Shown: one piece after another, positions 25,537-37,110 of the stretch
How the letters are laid out: each line of letters starts with the position of its first letter
How positions within the stretch are numbered: position 1 is the first letter of the stretch
From: Cordia subcordata
Taxonomy: Eukaryota; Streptophyta; Magnoliopsida; Boraginales; Cordiaceae
Assembly: GCA_028554755.1 (NCBI GenBank)
Contig: JAPTOF010000017.1
Span: 11,121,501-11,185,500 of the forward strand
Direction of reading: 5' to 3'
Length of the DNA: 64,000 nucleotides
Position numbers and translations under genes: made by a program
The notes under the pieces: model-generated
Told to the model about the DNA's origin: nothing
The model's input: only the letters and a program-made list of their open reading frames with translations
Databases searched by the model: none

Positions 25537-25546
25537 AAACTTTTAA

Positions 25547-25674
25547 TTCATACTAAAGACTTAGTGGTGGAGTAGTACATCTTTTATCTTTAGTGTGAGT
25601 GATCTAGGATCAATTCCTACTAATTATAATGTAGTCGACCTTTGGTTTCTCTTAAAATTAAGAAAAAAAAAAAA
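25547..25674 (+). mobile_element. tRNA-derived SINE with poly-A tail and target-site duplication
   Basis: The body contains ACTTAGTGGTGGAGTAGTA, a tRNA-like A-box region, and GGATCAATTCC, a close relative of the polymerase III B box. It ends in an A-rich tail. The 10-mer AAACTTTTAA occurs immediately before the element (25537-25546) and again at the end of the tail (25675-25684), as expected for LINE-assisted retroposition. Confidence 0.75.
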
Positions 25675-26754
25675 AAACTTTTAAGCCGTGTCTAAATTAC
25701 AAAGTCTACAATTAAGATATGAACTCTCTCATGATTACTGAGTCCAAGACCCTTTTTGCCGAAAATAGTTTCTATGATGATACACTAGGTGTTGTGTGTT
25801 TCTGGTAGAGGGTTTTGTGTATCTCGAATTACAAAGGCGTGACCATATTAAAGAGGTGGGTTCCAGATTAGCAACCATATAACGTTTAATTAAACAAATC
25901 ACGGAAGCAACAAATTGGCAATGGTTTCCCTTTTTAAGACGTTAATTGGTAAAGTGACAAATTTATGTAAAGCAGACCAGGACAGCAACTGAAATTACTC
26001 CTTTCTGAGCAAAAATATGGGAAGTTTTGAACTACCAAAACCCAGGCCTACTTGAACTGTAAAAATTTACTCGCCATAAATATTCATGTCTGCCCATCAT
26101 CAGAGCTCAGAAGATATTTTTCCCCCAAAAATGCTAACTCAACAAATTTATTTTCTTGCATTACATGTTTGGTAGTACAGAAATTTTCTGCTGCCATACA
26201 TAAGATCTCATTTATGGTCATCCACGAATATGGAAGATTAATCATCCAATTGATCAGTACATGAGTGCAACTTTGAGTGACATCTAACCTTGTGGTACCT
26301 ACTTATTTATTTATCAAAATAATACTGCTTCCCAACTACATGCAACACGTGGCGATCATCCACACGTCCACCATGAAAGCCTAGCAGGTTTCTGTTTCAC
26401 TGTATCAAATCATGATCACGTATGAAGCTATAGCACTTGAAGAGATAACACGCCTGCCAATAGTAACATAGTTGAATAGAAAATGAAAACAAAATCGCAT
26501 TTAAAGCCAGTTTGAAATTTTCTGCCAAAAAGTTTTTTGGTCATAAATAAAAAAAGACGCATTCAATTTTTCTATCACCTTCCTATATATAAATTTGCCC
26601 AACCCACAGGTACAATATGGTAGCACCAAATGTTACATTAACATGCACCCAACAACTTTATAGCCTTCCAAGCTGAGAGAAAAGTTGCAAGAAGAAAAAG
26701 CCTTCATCTCCCAAGAATTTGTTTTTAGTTTTTCCTTAATTCAGAAGATCATTT

Positions 26755-26868
26755 CATTCCATCATCGAATAATAAGTACTTATTATTGGAAGATTTTCCC
26801 ATTCCACCATCAAAAAATAAGTACTTGTTATAAAAAGATAGTTTCATTCCACCATCGAAAAAATAAGT
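26755..26868 (+). repeat. Three 45-bp direct repeats just upstream of the small CxxC gene
   Basis: CATTCCATCATCGAATAATA, CATTCCACCATCAAAAAATA and CATTCCACCATCGAAAAAAT start at 26755, 26800 and 26845, an exact 45-bp period. Between them lie related AAGTACTTATTAT and AAGTACTTGTTAT blocks. The last copy ends only a few bases before the ATG at 26873, so the array lies in the probable leader. Confidence 0.85.
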
Positions 26869-26872
26869 TCAT

Positions 26873-27079
26873 ATGGTTTGTTTCTGCTTTTTGGTGGATC
26901 AGAAGAGGATAGTGAAGAGGACCAAGCCTGTGGCAGGAATGTGCTCGCGGTGCCGTAGAAGTGCAAGATTGGCAGATATGCAAACCGCAACAAGATTTTG
27001 CTATATTCCTTTTTATTGGAAATCTTGGAAAGCTATTGTATGCAGTTTCTGTGGAGCTATTCTTAAATCTTACCGATAA
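26873..27079 (+). CDS. Small plant protein with paired CxxC motifs (zinc-ribbon-like)
   Basis: A single-exon frame encodes 68 residues starting MVCFCFLVDQKRIVKRTKPV and ending CSFCGAILKSYR. Two CxxC pairs, C24/C27 (CSRC) and C57/C60 (CSFC), are placed as in a zinc ribbon; further Cys residues lie at positions 3, 5 and 43. Length, opening and ending agree with a conserved family of about 70-residue plant proteins of unknown function that I recall, some of them mis-named in databases. The gene stands alone in a gene-poor region. Its leader carries a triple 45-bp repeat, and a retrotransposon remnant follows 41 bp after the stop. Metal binding is inferred from the motifs only. The second pair's CGAIL and the aromatic stretch YIPFYWKSWKAIVC are the strongest signs that this is a real protein. 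Confidence 0.8.
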   Translation: MVCFCFLVDQKRIVKRTKPVAGMCSRCRRSARLADMQTATRFCYIPFYWKSWKAIVCSFCGAILKSYR

Positions 27080-27120
27080 ACTTTTTCTTCCCTTTTTGTA
27101 CCCGCGAATCACGGGTTGTA

Positions 27121-27273
27121 CACGTGGGGAGGCGTTATCATATTATTCGGGAGATTCTCGTAAGAGGCGATAATATTGCAGATCCATTTACGAAAGCTAT
27201 GTCTCGGCACCAATTAGAACGCCGCCTCGAGAAGATGGGTTCGGAACTGCATACTAGTGTTTTCTACCAGTAA
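27121..27273 (+). pseudogene. 3' remnant of a Ty1/Copia polyprotein (RNase H tail)
   Basis: Translation in one frame reads HVGRRYHIIREILVRGDNIA and then ADPFTKAMSRHQLERRLEKM, ending at a TAA. The pattern (R)YHxIREI...ADPxTKAM...LEKMG is the typical end of Copia pol, after the RNase H domain. The residues normally found between REI and the ADPFTKA block are largely missing, pointing to an internal deletion, and no integrase, RT or LTR is attached. This is a dead fragment next to the small CxxC gene. Confidence 0.75.
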
Positions 27274-27777
27274 AAGAGAAGCCATTTTTGCATGTTTATT
27301 AACCATGCCGGCGAGTAAGAGCAGAAAAATTCTGTACATATAAAAATGTATGGACCCTTATGCTTTTATTGACATGCAGAATAATAAGTGGTGTATGCTT
27401 TTTGTGTTTGTGTTATTAAGATGAATATGCATGACCAGTCTAATGAAGATAGATAGACTTGAGCTCAATATTGCCTGCCTATTCATGATGCTTTTGTTCA
27501 TGACAAAGATTTGACTAAATTTTGATGCAGATCCATGAACAGTTGATTGAAGTTTTCTATTATGATATGATGTTGCGCCTGCCTTTTTTTTTTTTTTTTG
27601 CATTGTCCTTCCCTAGCAGGGAACTGAAATAGAAACATAACTTTGATGGAGATCACTTAAAAGTTGTTAAGCTGGCCTTTGTTGTTTTTATTATTACAAT
27701 ATTAGAGTTAAATTTTGGACTATCTCCAATATAAGTTGCCAGAAGCCTTAGTGGAGATAGATAAAGGGGAGGCCGCA

Positions 27778-28712
27778 CTTGCCAAGCCCCCAAATCCACT
27801 TCCTTGAATTCAGGATGTGATCGCTGTGAGCCTAAGAAGATTGTTCTTTCTAAGTCGGCGGGGCTTTAAAACACAGTACAAAAGGCTAAAGCATCTCGGA
27901 GAACTCCTTCAAAGCACTATAAGCCATCAGTCCCAGTTATTTATAAGTTTATGTTAAATAGTCCATTTACTTTCTATAAAGAAAATCAAGCTTGCAAATC
28001 ACATTAACGAACACCAATGAGGGTCCTTTCCTGGATAACCCAAACCATCATCCCTGCAAAAACATGTAAATAACATAATGAGCGAAATAAAGCTCAGTAA
28101 GTGAACAATCGGGATGAGACCTACAATTGGTCCTAAACGAAGACACCAGATTGGGATAAAAACAGGCACTAAGAAATAACAGGATTGAGACAGATTGAAG
28201 TCACTTTCAGATAAACAAATACACGAAGCTAGGTTAGAGTCAAAATGCGTCTCAGAGCTACGATATTAACATTAAATCCCCTTTACACCATAGATAGACA
28301 TTTATTCGCCTCTTTCTCTCACCCAGTGAACCTCCCACCGACGAGGGCACACAGTCACACCTTCACCCAGTGAACCATCTCCCATTGACGAGTACACAAT
28401 GACATGGATATATGTATGTAACGGCAATTTCACCTGAAGGTTGGGCGTCACAACTCTGAGGGTACACATGCAACACGAAAGCACATTTAATAATTCCAGA
28501 ATCACTAGATCCCAATAGATACGAGTAACACATCAGATACGAGCTTAGAATTTTGATTACTTATTGACAATTTAGAGGAGTTCTCTGAGATGCTTTAGCC
28601 TTTTGTATTGAGTTTTAGAGCCTTGCGGGCGTAGAAGGAGCAATTTTTTTAGTCTCGCAATGGTCACAGCCCTGAGTTCAGGTTGATGAATTTGGGGGTG
28701 TGACAGTTGTCC
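27778..28712. mobile_element. Long inverted-repeat element of about 0.93 kb
   Basis: The left arm (27778-27914) and the inverted right arm (28571-28712) align over about 140 bp: CAAGCCCCCAAAT vs CACACCCCCAAAT, ACAAAAGGCTAAAGCATCTC in both (one base differs at the start), and GGAGAACTCCTTCAAA vs AGAGAACTCCTCTAAA. The interior is non-coding and includes two diverged copies of CACCCAGTGAACC...CCGACGAG / CCATTGACGAG about 47 bp apart. The transposon class is not determined and no target duplication was recognised. Confidence 0.75.
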
Positions 28713-29381
28713 TTAGGAGGATAGTTACGTAACCCGTTTGATCATTTTTCTATATAAAAAATAAATAAAGAAAGAAAGAGTTTAGTCTCAACATCTATAT
28801 TTAACTCACTATCGTTTAACTCTAGAGTGCAGCTATTCCTAAAAATTATAACAATTATATTATTATTTCTTTTGTCAAGTCATTACCCCTTGCCATATTT
28901 TTGGTCTTCCCACTCATTTTTCTCTTAAATTTATACAAAAACTTGCTGATTTTTCCAAAAAAGGGAAAAAGTCATTAACTCTTTAGCAACAATCAACCAG
29001 GATCACGTATCTATGAAATCAATCATAAATTTCAAAGCTAGTGCAAAGCTCTTTAACGATTCTATCTTATATATATCAACTAGTTCTAAAATAAAGTTCT
29101 ATAATTTTATTACCATAAGAGGGCCATTCAACAAATAAAAAAAAAAGAAGAGAAAGCTATGGATTTAAGCCATATATCGTGATTTAATTTTAATTCTAGA
29201 TGGATATTTAATTATTCGGCACTAATTTAGTCCCTTATCTTTGACTTTTTAATAATAAATCTTTTATCTTTAAATAGAAATAATTTAATATATTATTTTT
29301 ATAATTTGTGATATTGTTAGTCGTGATTTCAAAATTGGCTAGTTTAGCTATCATGGTGGCTCAAAATTCCACGTCCAAGTT
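28713..29381. other. AT-rich spacer without recognisable features
   Basis: Nothing beyond A/T-rich sequence is supported here. No open frame has a recognisable product. Confidence 0.55.
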
Positions 29382-29389
29382 GTTGATAG

Positions 29390-30308
29390 TAGGGGTGGAA
29401 ATTCGGATAGAGTATCCGAACCCAATCGGATGCAAAAAATTCAAAAATTTCGGATTCGGATAATCCGAATCCGATATCTGAAAAAATAATCGGATATCGG
29501 GTAGTAAATCGGGTAGCTTTTTCCTACTTGAACCCTATCCAAAAAACCCGAAAAATACACACACACTATTCCATAATAAATCATTCACCATAATATTCTA
29601 ATATAACACATATATAAACACACATTTTATATAATGTATTAATATTAAAATGTACAATTAAAAAAAAAGAAAAAAAGTATTCTTCAAAAGTAATGAGAAG
29701 TTAAATAACATAATTAGCTATTTGTAAATAAGTTAGACAACTAAATTGAGTAATATAATTAGAATTAACAAAATGTAACATTAATTTAGCATAAATATTG
29801 TTATGTTTAAGTTAGATAAATGTGAAAATATATTTGTATAGTTAATATTTATTAATTTTTCCTTTTTGTTTGGTTCATAATTATGATGAAAATGTCTTTA
29901 TATTTTAAAAAGAGTTGGTTTGTCTATCGTCATTTTGAACAATCTCTTTTCTTTTATTGGAGCCGATGCTTAGTTTATTGTATACCCCAATATCTCCTTT
30001 GTTTATTGGAGTCGATGCTTAGTTTTGAGCATCGTGATATTTGCATACATAGATGTAATTAGTTTGATTATCAATTAATGTATTTGCTAACTTACCGCAA
30101 AAAAAAAATAGTAAATAATTTTGTATTTTTTAGCTTCGTAGAAATGTCGCGTATCCGAATCCGAAAAACCCGGCATCCGAAAAATCAAATATCCAGCCGG
30201 ATAGTTACTATTTAACTATTTGATTGGATATTTTTTCTATCTGAAACTCGAAAAACCGAAACTCAAAAAACCCGATTATTCGAAAATTCGATCTAATTTC
30301 CACCCCTA
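29390..30308. mobile_element. Non-autonomous hAT-superfamily transposon, 919 bp, with perfect 8-bp TSD
   Basis: The ends are TAGGGGTGGAAATT and its inverted copy (AATTTCCACCCCTA with one variant base). The 8-bp direct repeat GTTGATAG flanks the element exactly at 29382-29389 and 30309-30316, the signature of hAT insertion. Both subterminal regions carry many copies of CGGAT/ATCCGAA words in both orientations, as transposase-binding repeats of hAT elements do. The AT-rich interior encodes no transposase, so it must have been mobilised in trans. Confidence 0.93.
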
Positions 30309-31197
30309 GTTGATAGGCCGCAAGGATTCAAGATGCAATTAATCAGCCATTCACGTCTATTCTTCTGCGTACGACTTTTTCATATAATTTTAAGTCTTCG
30401 GTTTGTATAGTCAAAAAGATACAGTTATCGCGTGATGTTTTTCCCTTGAAAATCTAGTTTGAGATTGGATCATCAAATTGTAGGTCTTTTCAATATTGGA
30501 GGTGTGAAACATGAGTATTTTTTTTTTCTCTTTTAAAAGATAATCTTTAAAACGTGTCTCCATATATGTCATTCAAAATAAAGTCGTGTCACCTACCTAT
30601 TACTGGACACATATAGCTTCACATGTTTAATAGAAACCAGGAAAGTATACGCCACAAATTGAGTGATGAAGCAGTTTGCAACGTTGTGATATTATGAGTG
30701 AAAGTATCGACAATTATGAATTGTTAATATTCTCAAAAGGATAGGAAGGAAACCATGAGCCAGAGTACCAAACAGCTGAGAATTTTTACAACAATTATGA
30801 GGAAATGAGCGGACCGTGTATATAATTAAATTTCATTCATAATGTTATAATATTATGAGGAAATCCTTACTCTCACAAAAAGATGTCCGATCAAATTATA
30901 CTTACAATTGCACTATGAAACAAGAGAAATGGCATCAATTGCACTAATTCTCTTTTCGTTTTCTAAGCTAAGAATCGGGAGAATGTTTTTCTCTTATAAT
31001 TTTCTTTTTCCCCCACTGTGATGTACGAGAATGATCATTTATATATATATTAAAAAAAAAATCGAAGTAATACAGAAATTAAATGAAGCCCTCCAAATTC
31101 GGTCAGTTTCAAGCCCTATGGCTAGACCAAGAATAAAGCCTACCCAAATGGGTTAAGAGTCGACCAATGGATTTTCAAACCAACTTAGATATATAAA

Positions 31198-31447
31198 GGA
31201 CGTGTTTGAATTGGTTTTTTTTCTAGAAAAAATATTTTTTTTTCTTGAAAAAGTTAATATTTTTTTTTAAAAAAGTTATATTAAATTTGTAATAATTATT
31301 TGATTTGGATTCAAAAAAAGCTAAAACTCTGAAAAAAGCTCAAATATAATTTTTTTTAGAAACTAGAATTTTCAGCTTCTCCAAAAAAATTACTTTTCAA
31401 AAGTTGTTAAAAAAGCACTTTTGAAAAAAGTGAATCCAAACAAGCCC
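31198..31447. mobile_element. Tourist-like MITE, copy 4
   Basis: The left end GGACGTGTTTGAATTGG and the inverted right end GGGCTTGTTTGGATTCACTT border an interior that shares AATTTGTAATAATTATTTGA, GCTAAAACTCTGAAAA and AGAATTTTCAGCTTCT with copies 1 and 5. Confidence 0.75.
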
Positions 31448-32319
31448 AAACACATGAGACACATTACAAACTCAAAGTAGAGGCAGCACTTGCCCATAAC
31501 ATTGGGCCGGGTTAATGGCCCATTATGCTCAATATAAATGGTGATTCACACTTAATCGATCTATTAATTATTATGGACAAATTTAGCACTCAGTACAAAT
31601 GATTAAGCTAAAATTGGCCATTTCGTTCGATTTTCTTCCAAGAGCTAGAAAAGATACACTGCCTAGTTCACGTACTCTTCATTTTGTGTTCTTTTTTAGT
31701 TGCTTCTATATCTGTTCGATAAATAGCTAAAGCTAGCATTTTTGTACTTTACTATGTAAATATTTAATTATTTTTAATAGTATACTATGAGTTTAACGAA
31801 ATTGTAAATGATATTTGTTTTATGTGATAATTTTTTTGGCAATTAACTGTCTAACTTAAAAATAACAATCTACACAAATAATAGCTAACAAATTAATGAC
31901 TTAACTGAGTTCACAACTATTATATCTCGACAGTAAGGATACCCATTTAATAATGTAAGTAATGATATAAAATCTCTCACAGGCTTAATAATAAATATCG
32001 ATACAAATGATCTTTAAAGGAAAAAAAGGAAAAAGGCATAAACGCTAAAAGTTACCTGAAAAGCTACTTGAAACACTAGCTTACTGAATATCAATAATTT
32101 AGGAAAACAGTTTTTTGACTAGTCAAAATATTAAAAGTTACTTGAAAAGTTGTTGCCGAACACGCACGTATTATCGATACAAGTTGTTTTTCTATCCAAA
32201 AAATGAAAAACAGAATTCTTGAGTTTAATGGGTTTACAAGAGCTGAGAGAGCTTTTGAAATTAACGGTGCGTTTAGATTCAGTTCCAAAAATAAACGAAA
32301 CAAATTAATTTTAATTTTA

Positions 32320-32511
32320 GGGCCCATTTAGATTAGCTTTTTTTATGAAAAAAATATTTTTTTTCTAAAAAAATCATATTCTTTTTGTAATAAGTATTTA
32401 ATTTACTTTAAAAAATTAAAATTATGGAAAAGAGTTCAAATTCAACTTTTGTCAAAATAAAAAATCGTAGCTTATTTAAAAAGCATTTTGTTCAACTTAA
32501 TCCAATTAAAC
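32320..32511. mobile_element. Tourist-like MITE, copy 5 (degenerate right end)
   Basis: GGGCCCATTTAGATTAGC follows TTA at the left. The interior TTTGTAATAAGTATTTAATT aligns with the other copies. The right end (inverted AATTGGATTAAG) is weakened. Confidence 0.6.
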
Positions 32512-33540
32512 TCATCACAACTGTCTTTAAATAACTAAATATACTAATACCAAACAGATTAATAAATAAGTAATTGCCCCCGTTAAGGAGTTATGATCTT
32601 CTTCTAATTATTATTGTCTCCGAGAGACTAATAGTCCTGTGGACTGTAGCACACGCTAATATCTTATTTGTTCCTTGTGATGAGATAAGTGGGTCCAATT
32701 ATAGAAGATAATCAAACAGGAAAACAAAATTACATGTAAGGACGCGCCGCTCGGCTGATTTCACGGCCATAACGTGAATCGCCGTCCTTTTTCATTCGAC
32801 TTCCTTGGATGTTCGCACCCACCAAAAAGCGTTATTTATCAAATTTTCGCATTGAAGAATTTTGATTGTTTTTTGGACAACTTTAATTATATTCTCGAGA
32901 AAATATTCAGCCAATTTCGTATATCATATCATATCATGTGGGAATAATATTTTACTTTTGGTGTGTACTTTAAAAAAAGATCGAAAATGAATCATTGTAT
33001 GATAATGAAGACACCTCAATGCATAAAATTATTACTCAAACATCACAAAAGTCAACTAGTAAGTTGTATCATTACAATTTGTATGAATTGCACTAATAGT
33101 ATATATAAACTTTATGGACTTTTGGAATGAATCTATCACAAGTCACAACTAGTAACCAAAACAAAATCACATAGGTCAAGTGGTATGTATTATTTACATA
33201 GGTCAAGTGGTAAGTATTATTAGTATTTTGCTAGTATACATTGTTACATTTTGTATTTATTGAAGACGTAATGTAATATTGTATGTTACCAGATAGTCAT
33301 AAATTATTTTTGAATAAAAATTTTAAAATTTAGTACATTTATTTTTAATTTTATAACACCTTATCAGACTTATATATTTCATCAACAAGATGATATTAGT
33401 GTTTCAAATTAGTGAAATATGTGAAAAATAATTATGCACGACTTATTACTTGGACGAGCAATTTTGAGCTAATCTTCTAATATCCAAGTAATTATTTTTG
33501 AGCCAATAAAAAAAGTCTCACTTGTAAACTCAACTTTTAA

Positions 33541-33803
33541 GGTTTGTTTGTTTTGCAGAAAATAACTTTTTTTAAAAAATATTTTTCATGAAAAATTTGT
33601 TCCTAAGAAAACATTGTGATAAGTTGCAGAAATGTTTCTTTTTGTTTTTTTCTCATTTTTGAGAGGAAAAGAATATTTTCCAAGAAAATCAACCTATTTT
33701 TTTAACATGAAAATGCTTTCTTTTGACTTTTTTTCATTTTTAACAGCCAAACATAAGAAAAATACAAAAAAGAAAAAATATTTTCTAAGAAACAAACAGA
33801 GCC
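33541..33803. mobile_element. PIF/Harbinger (Tourist)-type MITE with TAA target duplication
   Basis: TAA is present immediately before (33538-33540) and after (33804-33806) the 263-bp element. The ends GGTTTGTTTGTTTTGCAGAA and, inverted, GGCTCTGTTTGTTTCTTAGA are inverted repeats. Both are followed by AAATA-type sequence and the interior contains several GAAAATATTTT-like words. Confidence 0.8.
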
Positions 33804-33806
33804 TAA

Positions 33807-35385
33807 ATCTATGGCATGATATACATGGGGTGAAATAATCAGTACCTTCTTTACGAGAGTGAAAATAAAAAATTCTTATAATATTAGAATACAGTATGAA
33901 CTTCATTCAATAATTATTTATTACGAAAATCCTTTTGCTATAATAATATTAGTAAATTATAATTTTTAAGTTTTACTTATTATATCATAACAGTATGAAT
34001 AAATTTATTGTCGAAAATAATTTTCAGGGAATGGAGAAAAAACGATCCCCAATGCCAACGACGAGGATAATACAAATACTAAAATATTGTTTATTTATTT
34101 ATTTATTTTGTGAGAACAGCTATTTAAGAATTTAAGATTGGTACGAAGGAGGCAGATGGGGACATGAGTGGCCGTGGCCATGTGCTGATAACAAAAGATT
34201 TTCATTGTTTGACGGAAAATGGTCGACGTCATCTTTTAAAGATCGGACCGCCAGAGATTCCCCAAATTATCTGCATTATATTTATGTGTAAGATGGGGGA
34301 AGCATCTAATACCCGGGTTCTGGTGGCTGTCTCGTGGGAAGGTTTGCGGATGATTGAATCGGACATCGGAGTACCTTACGGTGAGAACGGATATTGTGAT
34401 CACTTTATTGACCTTTTTTGGAGGATTGTAAAGTAATTCTGAATAGGAAAGTTGATTTTTAATTAAAACATATGTATACGAATGTAAATAGATGTACGTA
34501 CTAGTTAGGGAATAAAAGTTTCGGTAAATCAATAGGTTGTTAGATCATGGATGAAATTCTTGGCTCACGACAAGTTTTTTTGGAGAAAGACAGAAGTGGG
34601 AAATTTCACTTAGAATAATAATCTTAAAGCTGACCTCCACTTCCTTCTCAAAAGGAAAAAGAAAAAATTGGGTTATATATGGCTAGAAAATGTGATCAAC
34701 AAATGAAAGGGAAAGATGAGACTACAAAACTTCCAATAAGTGGGGCGAAATGATAAAACGACGAGTAAGGAGAATTTAATGGCTCAAGTTTAAATCTAAA
34801 TCTTTTTAGTTTTTAGTACGAATATCTTTGACACTTAGAAGGTTCTGGGCTTGCACTAAAAAGTGTCATTATACTGCCATTGAATGTGTAAGTAAATAAA
34901 ACGAGGCTAATGGAGTATGCATTTACGTACTACACAAACTTATTTCAACTTCAAAGGAAACTGTACTTGTTCATTATTTTTTCAGTTGTGATTTAAAGCT
35001 ATTGTTTCGATTAATTTTTTTTAAAACCCTCTAGAGTTTCACTTTGAAAAGAAATAGTCTCAATCACTTAATCTATCTCTTGATCGTTATTTCAGTTAAT
35101 TTGTTTATTTACTCTTTAGAAGTCTCAATTTTATTTTTTTTCTTTGTCGTAATAGAGTTAAAAAAACTCTTATGTGACAAATTTCCCGTTTGCTTGCTAA
35201 GAACGCTTCTAGTTTTAAAAGTTACGAAATATCTAAAGATATGAGGGTTAATCTTCACTTGTTCAACAAAAGAAAATCCTTCATTTGCCTCACCTAATAA
35301 ACCAAATTGGAAAAAATATAGTACATCAAAACTCTAAGCAAATTTTTGTGGACAATAAAATATTGTTATTTCTTTTTTTGGTCAA
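33807..35385. other. Spacer with one anonymous open frame
   Basis: The only notable content is a GC-richer patch at 34140-34440 with a 90-codon ATG frame (34164-34436, plus) that I do not recognise and would not call a gene. The remainder is AT-rich and featureless. Confidence 0.5.
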
Positions 35386-35645
35386 TAAATTTTTTCTTTT
35401 TTGTGACAAGAGAAATTTAGCTAGCGAAATTCGACTATCGGTACACCTGACGAAACTTAACCACCAATTAATTCGAAAGTGCAATCCAAGGTAGGGGATT
35501 GTATTCGAACCGAAATCATAATTGTGTTCATCTCTAGCTCTTATTGTTGGGATAGCCCCATGACAAAAAAAAGTTTATTGCTTAAACTAAAAATTGGATG
35601 CATGCATATGAAAAGAAAAATAATATTTGGAAACCTTAAGTGAAC

Positions 35646-35764
35646 GTCAACATGCCGTATATAACACTGTGACGGATGTAGGCGCACCCACGCAGTCCAG
35701 GCACATGCAGTCAACATGCCGTATATGACACTGTGACGGATAAAGGCGCACCCACGCACATGCA
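35646..35764. repeat. 64-bp tandem duplication in a GC-richer island
   Basis: Two nearly identical copies start at 35646 and 35710: GTCAACATGCCGTATATAAC vs GTCAACATGCCGTATATGAC, then ACTGTGACGGAT and GGCGCACCCACGCA in both. The second copy lacks about nine bases between CACGCA and CATGCA. Confidence 0.9.
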
Positions 35765-36834
35765 GTCGAGCAACGCCGTCAACCTCCGTATCTCCAAGCC
35801 GCGTAAAAGCGGGCCCCGGAGCTCCCTGGTCCCAGCAATGCCACACACGAATCAATCCTCACTTCTCGTACCATGCAAAAGTTTAAGGGCTCGTGTAAGT
35901 TTATGGAATCTTTTATTTTCGTCCAAAACAAAATAGAATAAAATAAAAAAATAATACAGGGGTTAGGTTGAGACAGGAGTTTAAAAAAGATTGTAAAGAA
36001 CATGAATTATGAAATTATTCTTTAAAATGAAATAATCTATCTCCTTTTGTGGATGAAGATCCATATAAATGAACTTCATATAATTTAGTATGTATCTTCA
36101 AAAAAAATGTAATTTTTTTCTTTTTTTTTGTTGCTCGACCACAAAAAAGTACATTGCAACCTGAAAATTCACTTTAAAATTATGAATCTTGTGATATAAC
36201 ATTGTATTCGTTACATATACTCCGGCCAAAAGGGGATTTAAAAGACTTTTGTGGTCAGTCCTATAAAAAAACGTTATGTATTTAAATAATAATTTTTGCA
36301 CATCTATGCTATAAAAAACATTTATCTATGTATTCATCACTTTAACCATTCTCATACTAAATAAACCCAACTTCAGAATGAAAGAATCATTAAAAATAGT
36401 AAAGTTAATGTAAGAATGATTAAAACTTCAAATTTTTACATCAATAGATATACTAATATAACATTAATAAATAATTGAATACAATATTGCACTAGTTAAA
36501 AATATGATTTAAATAGATACCTTCAATGATACCATCTTGCAGAACTTTCATAGCATTTTCCACACATCTGTATCAGAAATCAAAACATGATCACAGCTGT
36601 TGCAAATTGCTGTTGTGGTGTGGGTATGATTTTATTTTAAAGTCTCTCTCTTCTCCTTCTTTTTCTGTTTTTTTTTAGTCTCTAATTGTTTTGAACTTGT
36701 GGGTCCATTATATTTTTCTCTTTGCTATCTCTTGCTAAAAATGACAGCCTCATCAACAGCTGGAAAGAGCTGTTGGATTTTTGCGCTAAAAAGAGCTTTT
36801 AGGCTAATAGCTCTTTCATGGTGGCACAGTGGTG

Positions 36835-37110
36835 TTTTTCCCCATTCTTTTCATACCCATTTCACCTTAATGCATTCTCTTGCAAAGTTCCTACTTCAAT
36901 GAGGCAAGGAACTGAAAATTTTCCCATCTTTTCCAATTCTATGCTGCAAAAGTCACTTCCAAATATCATTCCGTTTGCTTATTTTGCTTCACACCCACTT
37001 CATTTTATTCCATTCTGCTGCAAATTCTCAGTTCAATGAGGTAAGAAAACTAGAAAAGCTTCAATCTTTATCAATTTTATGCTGCAATACACCTCCAAAT
37101 TTATCAGACT
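36835..37110 (+). repeat. Diverged direct duplication in the THESEUS1 leader region
   Basis: Two consecutive segments of about 130 bp share an order of blocks: CACTTCATTTTATTCCATTC or CATTTCACCTTAATGCATTC, TCAATGAGGCAAGGAACTGA or TCAATGAGGTAAGAAAACTA, TATGCTGCAAAAGTCACTTC or TATGCTGCAATACACCTCC, then AAAT. Each carries a potential splice donor (GAG|GCAAGG, GAG|GTAAGA). Confidence 0.65.

Noticed and set aside
34164..34436. 90-codon open frame, plus strand
   Set aside because: It has an ATG but no recognisable domain, no neighbouring exons and no repeat-related identity. It is noted only as an anonymous frame.
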